A DNA stretch of 6,052 nucleotides from Chloroflexota bacterium (GTDB lineage Bacteria > Chloroflexota > Limnocylindria > Limnocylindrales > CSP1-4), in the NCBI GenBank assembly GCA_021812735.1, contig JAKAMV010000640.1, positions 1 through 6,052 of the forward strand, read 5' to 3'. Both the position numbers and the translations under genes were made by a program. The notes beneath the pieces were generated by a model. That model was not told the origin of the DNA and did not search any database. It worked only from the letters and a program-made list of their open reading frames with translations. The number at the start of each line of letters is the position of its first letter. Position 1 is the first letter of the stretch. Shown here one piece after another: positions 1 through 5,921 of the stretch.

Positions 1-849
1 CCACAGGTTGCCGAAGTAGGTGAACAGGACCGCCGCGAACCCGATCATCAGCAGCCACGCCGCGCGGGAGCCGCGCCAGCCGCGGACGACGCGCGCGTGG
101 AGGTAGGCGCCGTAGATCAGCCAGGTCACGAGCGAGGCGGTCTCCTTGGGGTCCCAGCTCCAGTAGGTGCCCCATGCAGTGTTGGCCCAGACCGCGCCGA
201 GGATGATGGTGAGGGTCAGGAACGGGTACCCGACGACGGTGGCGCGGTAGCCGATCTCGTCGAGGACCTGCGGCTTGGGCAGGCCCCAGCGGCCGCCCTC
301 AGGCTGGATCAGGTAGAGGAGCGCCGCCCCGAACGCGATCGAGAAGGAGCCGTAGGCCACGATGGCGACGGCGACGTGGACGGTCAGCAGGAGGTTGTTC
401 TGGAGCGCCGGGACGAGCGGCTCGACCGTGGACGGGATGGTGGACGCGTACGCCATCATGCCCAGCGCCACCGGCAGGGCGATGAGGGCCAGGATCCGCT
501 GGTGGTACTTGTGCTCGAACCACATGTACGCGACGAGGACGCCGAAGGCGAATGCGAGCGAGAACTCGTACATGTTGGCGAACGGACCGTGGCCGGTGGC
601 GATGGCCCGGAACGAGAGGCCCGCCGCGAGCGCCATCGTCGCCAGCCAGCCGAGCATGGTGGCGTAGCGGCCGAGCGCCGTGGTGCGCGGGCCGGAGACG
701 AATCCGAGGGCGCCGCCCGCGGTGGGCATGCCGGCGGTCTGCAGCCGCGCCGCGCGCAGCCCAGAGATGGCGTAGAGCGCGTAGCAGAGCGTCGCCAGAC
801 CCGTGGCGATCATCGCCGCGACGAAGGCGAAACCCGACAGAGTGATCAT
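1..849 (-). CDS. ccsB: Cytochrome c synthase subunit CcsB/CcsA/ResC (WWD-domain heme handling protein), 3' end cut by window edge
   Basis: This integral membrane protein of the WWD/CcsA family presents heme on the outer membrane face and, with ResB, attaches it to apocytochrome CXXCH cysteines. The frame is open for 283 codons from ATG at 849 to the left edge, with no stop. Visible features are several hydrophobic segments, the NMYEF motif (residues 92-96), and a histidine at 158 in LLTVHVAVAIVAYGSF. The diagnostic tryptophan-rich loop WGTYWSWDPKET spans residues 226-237 and is followed by TWLIYGAYLHAR with His251. The window ends inside the final FTYFG stretch, so the C-terminal GLHSY-type histidine expected in the family is not visible. 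The start is chosen because GGGAGG lies 8 bases upstream and the resB stop is 14 bases away, so the two genes are probably cotranscribed. Naming differs between organisms (CcsA, CcsB, ResC); the family assignment is very secure. Confidence 0.95.
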   Translation of the reverse strand, partial: MITLSGFAFVAAMIATGLATLCYALYAISGLRAARLQTAGMPTAGGALGFVSGPRTTALGRYATMLGWLATMALAAGLSFRAIATGHGPFANMYEFSLAFAFGVLVAYMWFEHKYHQRILALIALPVALGMMAYASTIPSTVEPLVPALQNNLLLTVHVAVAIVAYGSFSIAFGAALLYLIQPEGGRWGLPKPQVLDEIGYRATVVGYPFLTLTIILGAVWANTAWGTYWSWDPKETASLVTWLIYGAYLHARVVRGWRGSRAAWLLMIGFAAVLFTYFGNLW

Positions 850-857
850 TGGGAAGA

Positions 858-863
858 CCTCCC
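858..863 (-). promoter_or_regulatory. Ribosome binding site of ccsB
   Basis: Minus-strand GGGAGG lies 8 bases before the ATG at 849 and within the 14-base gap after the resB stop. It supports this start and suggests translation follows directly on from resB. Confidence 0.75.
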
Positions 864-2483
864 TCAGGCGTGGGTCGGCGTCTGGAGCGCCGTCCGGATG
901 TCGGTGACGAGCTGGTCGAAGTCGGTGCCCAGCGCCGCGTCTCGGCGCCCGAGGCTGGCCACGGACAGCACCGCCATGGCGCCCCGCGACGTGATGCGCG
1001 CCCACACCCGCCGCTGCGGGAGCAGGAAGACTGCGGTGAACCCCGCGAAGAGCAGCAGCGCGCCGAGCCAGATCAGGATCTGGCCGGGATCGCGGTTGAT
1101 GCTCAGGACGGTGAACTGGGACTCGCGGTCGAAGGTGACCGTGTAGCTGCCCAGCTCGGTCGCCTTGCCCTGGTCCAGCACCTGGTCGGCGACCGAGGAG
1201 CTGTTGACGGCACTGACCAGGACGGCCCGCACCTGCCCGGGCTGGACCAGCGTGTCGGACGTGCCGGTGGTGCCGAAGACGTAGATCTCGTCGCTGGTGT
1301 CCGGGAGCAGGATCAGGCCAGCCGGGCGGTCGGCGCCGTCCGCCGACACCTGGTCGAGCGGCAGGCCCTCGCTGTAGACCGTCTTGCCCGAGGCGTCCTT
1401 GACCGTCATGACGGCCGCCTGGCCGTAGCTGCTCTGGTAGTACGTGGCGCCGTCGTAGCTGAGCGGATCGTTGACCCGGATCGTGGTCGCCGCGACCTGG
1501 GTGCCGTCCTTGTAGAGCACCACCTGGCTGGCGTAGTCCGACGGCAGGTTCTCGGTCGTCGTGTACCACGTCGAGGTGAAGTCGATCAGCTTCATGGTCA
1601 GGCCGGGCTCGGTGCCGGTCGGCAGCGTGGTGCCCTCGGCGATCGTGAAGCTCGGGTTCCTGTACCCGAAGGTGGTCCCGATGATGGCGCCCAGCCGGAT
1701 CAGGATGAGCGAGATGTGGCCGGCGAGCGATGCCAAGGCCACGAACCGGTTGCGGTCGCCGTAGAGGTGGATCGCTCCGTCGTCCTGGACCAGGGTGCGG
1801 TAGTGGTGCTGCCGCAGGACGCCCCGGACCTTCTCGAGTGCCTCAGCCGAGCTGGAGTGGACCACGATCTGCTCGCGCTGCGGCGCGTGCTCGAAGAAGC
1901 TCGGCCCGACGTCGACGCGCGGCTTCGTGGCCGTGCGCCAGGCACCCGGCGTCCGGTGCACCGAGCAGGCGACCAGGCTCACGACCAGCGAGGTGACCAG
2001 CACCTTGAACAGCAGCGAGTTGAAGACGTTGAACAGGCCGAGGGTGTCGGTCGCGACGACGATCGCGCCGAGCAGCGTCACGACGGCGCCGACCCCGAGG
2101 TGCCAGCCCATCTCCTTGCCGTTCCATAGCCGATAGGACCCGAGGCCCAGCAGCCCGATGCCAATGAGGAGCGTGATCACGCCCGGCGCGTACGCCAGGA
2201 CTCCCGTCCAGCCGCCGTAGCGGGGCCGGACCATGTCCAGGAACTGGGAGCGCAGAGAGGCGTCGGTCGCCTGGCCGGCGGTGATCTGGATGACCAGCGA
2301 CCCGGCCACGCACAGCGCGGCGAGGGCGATCATCAGCACCATCGCCACGCGCATCGACGTGAGCAGGTGCCACAGGCCCTCCAGCGCGTCGTCGACGTAG
2401 TCCATGACGCCTGGCTGTGCCGCCGTTTGGCCGGGCGCCACCGCCGCCGGACGGAGCGGCGGAGTGCGAACCTCGTGGGCCAT
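864..2483 (-). CDS. resB: Cytochrome c biogenesis protein ResB/Ccs1
   Basis: This is the ResB/Ccs1 half of the System II cytochrome c synthase, which works with the WWD protein encoded next to it. The product is 539 residues, close to the usual length. After about 40 hydrophilic residues comes the first helix (about 46-68, starting LTSMRVAMVL). Two further hydrophobic segments (about 98-117 and 127-147) precede the family helix at about 150-175 (FNVFNSLLFKVLVTSLVVSL, then ACSVHR). The helix at about 247-268 carries the GHISL histidine (His256), matching the conserved ResB heme-ligand position. A large outer domain follows (about 270-465). The protein closes with the typical SINRDPGQILIWLGALLLFA helix and the LPQRRVWARI cytoplasmic flank. 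The paired helices at 98-147 look like an insertion relative to the short loop usual there. ATG at 2483 is supported by GAGGAGGT 8 bases upstream. Confidence 0.94.
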   Translation of the reverse strand: MAHEVRTPPLRPAAVAPGQTAAQPGVMDYVDDALEGLWHLLTSMRVAMVLMIALAALCVAGSLVIQITAGQATDASLRSQFLDMVRPRYGGWTGVLAYAPGVITLLIGIGLLGLGSYRLWNGKEMGWHLGVGAVVTLLGAIVVATDTLGLFNVFNSLLFKVLVTSLVVSLVACSVHRTPGAWRTATKPRVDVGPSFFEHAPQREQIVVHSSSAEALEKVRGVLRQHHYRTLVQDDGAIHLYGDRNRFVALASLAGHISLILIRLGAIIGTTFGYRNPSFTIAEGTTLPTGTEPGLTMKLIDFTSTWYTTTENLPSDYASQVVLYKDGTQVAATTIRVNDPLSYDGATYYQSSYGQAAVMTVKDASGKTVYSEGLPLDQVSADGADRPAGLILLPDTSDEIYVFGTTGTSDTLVQPGQVRAVLVSAVNSSSVADQVLDQGKATELGSYTVTFDRESQFTVLSINRDPGQILIWLGALLLFAGFTAVFLLPQRRVWARITSRGAMAVLSVASLGRRDAALGTDFDQLVTDIRTALQTPTHA

Positions 2484-2491
2484 CTCCGGCG

Positions 2492-2499
2492 ACCTCCTC
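2492..2499 (-). promoter_or_regulatory. Strong ribosome binding site of resB, overlapping the ccdA stop
   Basis: Minus-strand GAGGAGGT lies 8 bases before the resB ATG. Its first G is the last base of the ccdA TAG stop (TAGAGGAGGT), so ribosomes ending ccdA sit on the resB binding site. This arrangement favours translational coupling. Confidence 0.8.
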
Positions 2500-3266
2500 T
2501 ACAGGCCCAGCGGCGAGGTGAACCTCGCCAGCTGGCCGAGCATGTTGGTGAGCATCAGAACGCCGAGCACCGTCAGGAGCAGCCCCGTCACGGTGTTGAC
2601 GGCGACGTGGTGGCGGCCGACCCACCCCAGCCGGCGGCTGAACGCCGACGCGCCGAGGGCCACGCCCATGAACGGGATGGCAAGCCCTGCGGCGTACGCG
2701 ACGAGCAGCAGCGTCCCCGTCGCGACCGACGCGCTGACCGTCGCGAGGCCCAGGATCCCGCCGAGGATGGGCCCGATGCACGGGCTCCAGCCCGCCGCGA
2801 ACAGCAGGCCGAACGCGAAGGATCGCCCGTAGCCCGGGCGCTCGGTCGACACGACGACGCCCCCTCCGCCCGCGCCTGCCATGACCAGGCCCCCGCCGAT
2901 AGCGCTGCCCATCACCGGCATCGCGCGGGTGTCCCGCCACAGCGCACGGATATTGATCAGGCCCGCGACCTGCAGTCCGAGGACCACCAGCAGCGCGCCC
3001 CCGATCATGTTCAGGACGCGGCGGTCGATGAACACGCCGAGGGCCCCGATCGCGGCCCACATCGCGATGAACACGAGCGAGAACCCGAGCACGAACGCCA
3101 TGCCGTGCGCGGCGGCCGGCCGTCGGCCGGCCGTGCCCTCGCCGGTTGCGCCAACCATGTAGCTGACGTATGCGGGTACCAGCGGCAGGCAACAGGGCGA
3201 GGCGAAGGACACGACGCCCGCGACGAGCGCGATGCCTAGCCCGAGCACGCCGGACAGGTCGGTCAC
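2499..3266 (-). CDS. ccdA: Cytochrome c biogenesis transmembrane thiol transporter CcdA (DsbD family)
   Basis: CcdA moves electrons from cytoplasmic thioredoxin across the membrane to extracytoplasmic thiol partners, keeping apocytochrome heme-binding cysteines reduced. The 255-residue product has about six hydrophobic segments and the two family cysteine motifs. The first is SPCCLPLVPAYVSYM (Cys25 and Cys26) near the start of helix 1; the second is GWSPCIGPILGGIL (Cys163). One cysteine of the first motif and Cys163 form the expected redox pair. The loop at about 107-148 is rich in Gly and Ala and somewhat longer than in compact CcdA proteins. The start is GTG at 3266, only 4 bases after the upstream stop. 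A G-run (GGGGGG, 3280-3275) 8 bases upstream is a weak binding site, so translation may depend on coupling. An internal GTG at codon 7 is a possible alternative start. Confidence 0.94.
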   Translation of the reverse strand: MTDLSGVLGLGIALVAGVVSFASPCCLPLVPAYVSYMVGATGEGTAGRRPAAAHGMAFVLGFSLVFIAMWAAIGALGVFIDRRVLNMIGGALLVVLGLQVAGLINIRALWRDTRAMPVMGSAIGGGLVMAGAGGGGVVVSTERPGYGRSFAFGLLFAAGWSPCIGPILGGILGLATVSASVATGTLLLVAYAAGLAIPFMGVALGASAFSRRLGWVGRHHVAVNTVTGLLLTVLGVLMLTNMLGQLARFTSPLGL

Positions 3267-3270
3267 GGCG

Positions 3271-4941
3271 TCAGCCCCCCACCACGAGCGTGCCGGTCAT
3301 GGCCGTATGGATCGTGCACGAGAACGTGTACGTGCCGGGGGCGAGCGCCGGCACCTGGTAGTCGATCGACGCCGGGCCCGTGACCATGTCGCCCTTGAAC
3401 ACCGTGTTGCCGCCGCTGTCCTTGATCAGCATGTCGTGCGGCACGCCCGAATCCTGGTTGTCGAAGTGGATCGTGAACGGCGTGTTGGCCGGCGCGTTGA
3501 GCGTTGCATTCGTGAACGCGAGGTTCTTGGCCCCCTCGTTCACGATCGCGCTCGTGGGAGCGGCAGAGGAGACGGGCGTGGCCGACCCGGATGCCTCAGC
3601 GGCTGACCCGGACGCGGTCGCGGACCCCGCTGGCGCAGCGGAGCCGGAGGCGGCGGGCGACGGCAGCGGGCTGGCGAGCCCGTTGATGTCAGCCTGGAGC
3701 GAGGCCGGGACCATCGACGCGCCGGCGATGGCCGCCGCGTACTGCTGCACGTTCGCCGCGTAGTCGGTGGTGGGATCGATCTCGATGACCTGCCGCCACT
3801 CGCTGATCACGGACGCCCAGTCGGGGTTCGCCGAGTGCATGTAGAGGATGCCGAGGTCGTAGTGGACCTCCTGGGCGATGGACTTGTCGGTGGGGTTGAG
3901 CGCGACGACCTGCTTCCAGTCCTTCTCGGCCGTGGCCGTGTCCTGGAGGTTGTACGCGGCCGCCCCTGCTGCGAGGAGCGCCTTCGTGTCGTTCGGGTTG
4001 ATCGCGAGGACCTTCCCGTAGAACGTGGCGGCGTCGGTGTAGTCGGCACCCTGGAAGTACACGTTGCCGATCTGCATCATCGTGTCGGTGTCGTTGGGGT
4101 TCGACTGGAGCGTCGTCATCAACGACGTGATCTGGGCCATGTCCACGGCGGGCCCGGAGGCGCTGGGAGCGATCGATCCGTTGGCGGTTGTCCCAGCAGT
4201 GCCGAGGTTGAACACCATCGGCACCACGAACCCGACCAGGAGCACCACCACCAGCAGAGCGGACGCGACGATCGCCACGAGCTTCCACGGTCCGCCGCTG
4301 GCCGGCGGGACGACCTGGGGGGCGGGGACCGCGGCCCGGCCCTTGGCGCCCCGGGGGGCTCGTCTCGCAGGCGCCACCGCAGGGCGGGCAGGCGGTGCAG
4401 CCGGAGCGGGGGACGGAGCCCGGTCGGCCCTGCCACCGCTGACCATGTCGCGGTGGGCGCCGGGCGTCACCGACGCGTAGAGCGCGTCGAGGTCGTCGGT
4501 GTCCGTGTCGTCGGTCGCCTCCGCCGTCGGCAACGCGGCGTCGGCGTCAGGCTCCGCTCCCTGCGGCCCGGACAGGTCCTCGTCCGCGCCGGAGAACTGG
4601 TCCTCGAACGGCTCATCTTCGGGGAGCGCCGGGACGGGGTCCCGGCGGGCCGGAGGTGTCGCCGGCCCGCCGGGTACGACCGTCGGCGGCCTCGTCGGGC
4701 TCCTGAGGGCCGAGCCCTCGAGACCGACCGGGTCGGTAAGCTGGAGGTACGCCTCGTCCAGCACCGCGGCCTGGGAGCGTGCCCAGCCCTTGATGCCGCT
4801 CGGCGCAGCCGCGAGGTACTGGCTCACGGCGAGGTGGAGCTGATCGACGTCCTCGGGGGTCGCGCTGGGCGGGAGGCCGAGCCGGGCCAGCAGCTCGTTC
4901 TCCACAGCGATGCGGCCCGTGGGCGGGTTGGAGGCGCTCAT
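3271..4941 (-). CDS. Membrane-anchored TPR protein with C-terminal cupredoxin domain and J-like N-terminus
   Basis: This 556-residue protein does not match a single named family. Residues 15-72 resemble a J-domain without the HPD motif (LLARLGLPPSATPEDV, then AAVLDEAYLQLTDP). Residues 75-215 are an acidic then Pro/Ala/Arg-rich linker. Residues 219-244 form one membrane helix (begins WKLVAIVASALLVVVLL). Residues 282-395 hold TPR-like repeats (NPNDTDTMMQIGNVYFQGAD; INPNDTKALLAAGAAAYNLQ; HYDLGILYMHSANPDWASVI). Residues 421-465 are a Ser/Ala/Pro/Gly linker. Residues 467-556 are a cupredoxin fold with probable copper ligands His502, Cys542, His545 and Met548 (CTIHTAM). The N-terminus should be cytoplasmic and the TPR and cupredoxin parts outside. 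ATG at 4941 is preferred over ATG at 5100, which is open only by read-through of the leader, because GGGAGG sits 6 bases upstream. It stops 4 bases before ccdA. An apocytochrome-holding role like CcmI, or copper/electron transfer, is inferred. Confidence 0.88.
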   Translation of the reverse strand: MSASNPPTGRIAVENELLARLGLPPSATPEDVDQLHLAVSQYLAAAPSGIKGWARSQAAVLDEAYLQLTDPVGLEGSALRSPTRPPTVVPGGPATPPARRDPVPALPEDEPFEDQFSGADEDLSGPQGAEPDADAALPTAEATDDTDTDDLDALYASVTPGAHRDMVSGGRADRAPSPAPAAPPARPAVAPARRAPRGAKGRAAVPAPQVVPPASGGPWKLVAIVASALLVVVLLVGFVVPMVFNLGTAGTTANGSIAPSASGPAVDMAQITSLMTTLQSNPNDTDTMMQIGNVYFQGADYTDAATFYGKVLAINPNDTKALLAAGAAAYNLQDTATAEKDWKQVVALNPTDKSIAQEVHYDLGILYMHSANPDWASVISEWRQVIEIDPTTDYAANVQQYAAAIAGASMVPASLQADINGLASPLPSPAASGSAAPAGSATASGSAAEASGSATPVSSAAPTSAIVNEGAKNLAFTNATLNAPANTPFTIHFDNQDSGVPHDMLIKDSGGNTVFKGDMVTGPASIDYQVPALAPGTYTFSCTIHTAMTGTLVVGG

Positions 4942-4947
4942 CCGCAG

Positions 4948-4953
4948 CCTCCC
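4948..4953 (-). promoter_or_regulatory. Ribosome binding site setting the start of the TPR-cupredoxin gene
   Basis: Minus-strand GGGAGG lies 6 bases before ATG at 4941. It decides for this start over the in-frame upstream ATG codons at 5100 and 5010, whose translated extension (Pro/Arg-rich) shows no domain character. Confidence 0.75.
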
Positions 4954-5138
4954 GGAACGCGCGCGCGGCGACTGCCGAACGCAGGCATGCAAAGCATTGA
5001 TTGCCCTCATCACTGGCCGTGGGGGACCACGGCTTGACACCTGGGTGAATTGTCCGGAAGGAGGCCCCGCAGGCCTATCCGCCGGGGCGCACATTTCCAC
5101 CGGGACCGCGGAGGGCCAGAGGGTGGATCCGGCGAGCG
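4954..5138 (-). promoter_or_regulatory. Leader/promoter region of the cytochrome c maturation cluster, with inverted repeats
   Basis: This non-coding stretch lies between the terminator-like hairpin and the first gene of the cluster, and should hold the promoter. I could not find a convincing -35/-10 pair on the minus strand. It contains a hairpin at 5016-5033 (GCCGTGG/CCACGGC, 4-base loop), the short palindrome ATGCTTTGCAT at 4987-4997, and AGGCC/GGCCT at 5062-5076. These could be operator or RNA-structure elements. No function can be assigned from sequence alone. Confidence 0.45.
5016..5033. repeat. Inverted repeat in the leader (7-bp stem, 4-base loop)
   Basis: GCCGTGG at 5016-5022 pairs perfectly with CCACGGC at 5027-5033 around loop GGGA. 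It lies 75 bases upstream of the TPR-cupredoxin start. It could be a regulator site or a leader RNA hairpin; chance is also possible at this GC content. Confidence 0.5.
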
Positions 5139-5164
5139 GACCCTGTATCTGTCGATACAGGGTC
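5139..5164 (-). terminator. Perfect 11-bp hairpin just after the cytochrome stop; terminator without U-tract
   Basis: GACCCTGTATC at 5139-5149 pairs without mismatch with GATACAGGGTC at 5154-5164 around a 4-base loop. It begins 5 bases past the TGA at 5172-5170, where an intrinsic terminator is expected. No T-run follows on either strand, which is common for proposed terminators in high-GC Gram-positives but weakens the call. It separates the cytochrome gene from the maturation cluster. Confidence 0.6.
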
Positions 5165-5169
5165 GGGCG

Positions 5170-5415
5170 TCAGGGGGTCGGCGCCGGGCTCGCCGACGGC
5201 GAGGGCGTCGGGCTCACGCTCGGGCTCGGCGCCGCCGTGGGCGAGGGGCTGGCCGAGGCGCTGGGGCTCGGCGACGGCGCGGGCGAGGGGCTGGGGCTGG
5301 GCGCCGTGGATGGTGCCGCGCTCGCGGAGGCCGACGGCGACGGGGATGCGGACGGCGACGCCGAAACGGAGGGGCTGGGCGATTCGGACGCCGACGCGGC
5401 CGTCAGGGCGCTCAA
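5170..5415 (-). repeat. Low-complexity Ser/Pro/Ala-rich tail segment of the cytochrome gene
   Basis: In the minus frame ending at TGA 5172-5170, about 80 codons encode almost only Ser, Pro, Ala and some Thr (for example SPSPSVSASPSASPSPS). Serine is written with TCG, TCC and AGC, and proline with CCG, CCC and CCA, so the pattern is kept as protein rather than as a DNA repeat. Such tails act as flexible linkers through or over the cell wall. No LPXTG motif or C-terminal membrane helix follows. Confidence 0.7.
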
Positions 5416-5921
5416 GGTGCGGTGCCGGCATGGTCCACGCCGTGGCAGGTCAGGGTGCAGTTGCCGCTGGCCTGGTCGTACGTGATCGGCAGGCCGTTGT
5501 AGGGCAGCACGTCCGGCGCGAACACCACCAGGCCTCGCTCGCTGGCCGTCGTGCCGTGGAGGTTGTAGTGGCACTCGGCGCACAGCGCGTTCCCCTGGCC
5601 GGCCCCCGGCATCGTGATATCAAGGCCGCCGCTGCCAATGCCGCTGATGCTCTGCAGATGGAATCCATGCCTCGGGAAGTTGGTCCCGGGCGTGGCTCCC
5701 GTCGGATCCTCGATCGCCGCCTCGGTCGCGCTGTGGCAGGTCCAGCAGAGGGCGAAGTCGGAGGCGATGTACGGCTCGGTCGACGAGCGCAACGGGTCGA
5801 CTCGGTATATCGGCGAGAGCAGGCCCGTGTTGGAGGCCGTGTGCGCTCGGTGGCAGGCGCCGCACGTGTCGCTCGACAGGTCGCTGGGCACGACGTGGGG
5901 TGAGGTGGGATCCACGGTCAC
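5412..5921 (-). CDS. Heme-binding core of the multiheme cytochrome c (intact open frame from GTG)
   Basis: This uninterrupted 169-codon frame carries four covalent heme sites: CGACH (residues 20-24), CWTCH (59-63), CAECH (114-118) and CTLTCH (155-160, a CX3CH variant). The context DTCGACHRAHTASNTGLL, with a second histidine three residues after the heme histidine, resembles the paired/doubled CXXCH families seen in respiratory multiheme cytochromes. Extra histidines (His9, His85, His88, His122, His164) could supply distal heme ligands. The GTG at 5921 is merely the first start codon in this frame. It has no clear ribosome site and lies within apparently coding sequence, so the true start is probably upstream in the shifted frame. 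The protein would act outside the membrane in electron transfer and is a natural client of the maturation genes downstream. Partner and substrate are unknown. Confidence 0.8.
   Translation of the reverse strand: MTVDPTSPHVVPSDLSSDTCGACHRAHTASNTGLLSPIYRVDPLRSSTEPYIASDFALCWTCHSATEAAIEDPTGATPGTNFPRHGFHLQSISGIGSGGLDITMPGAGQGNALCAECHYNLHGTTASERGLVVFAPDVLPYNGLPITYDQASGNCTLTCHGVDHAGTAP

Noticed and set aside
850..863. Hairpin hiding the ccsB ribosome site (GGGAGGTCTTCCC)
   Set aside because: Only about four pairs with a small loop can form; too weak to claim regulation.
97..1146. Plus-strand open frame of 349 codons
   Set aside because: Antisense to ccsB, whose WWD motif fixes the true frame. The peptide is charged low-complexity sequence.
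849..2129. Long open frame on the plus strand (426 codons)
   Set aside because: It is antisense to resB and ccsB, the product is Arg/Asp/Gly/Val-rich without any domain, and the minus frame is a clear ResB. Stop codons are rare in all frames at this GC content.
1843..3192. Minus-strand open frame of 449 codons
   Set aside because: It overlaps ccdA and resB in a different frame, and the product is Arg/Gly/Pro-rich without hydrophobic segments, while both overlapped genes are unmistakable.
3835..5037. Plus-strand open frame of 400 codons
   Set aside because: Antisense shadow of the TPR-cupredoxin gene. The Arg/Gly/Val-rich product has no recognisable motif or ribosome site.
5034..5039. TTGACA on the plus strand as a -35 box
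   Set aside because: No -10-like sequence follows at suitable spacing, and there is no plus-strand gene to drive.
4910..5485. Plus-strand Gly/Leu/Asp/Ala-rich frame over the low-complexity tail
   Set aside because: It is the complement of the Ser/Pro/Ala tail. The minus frame joins the heme domain, ends just before a hairpin and has the expected third-position bias.
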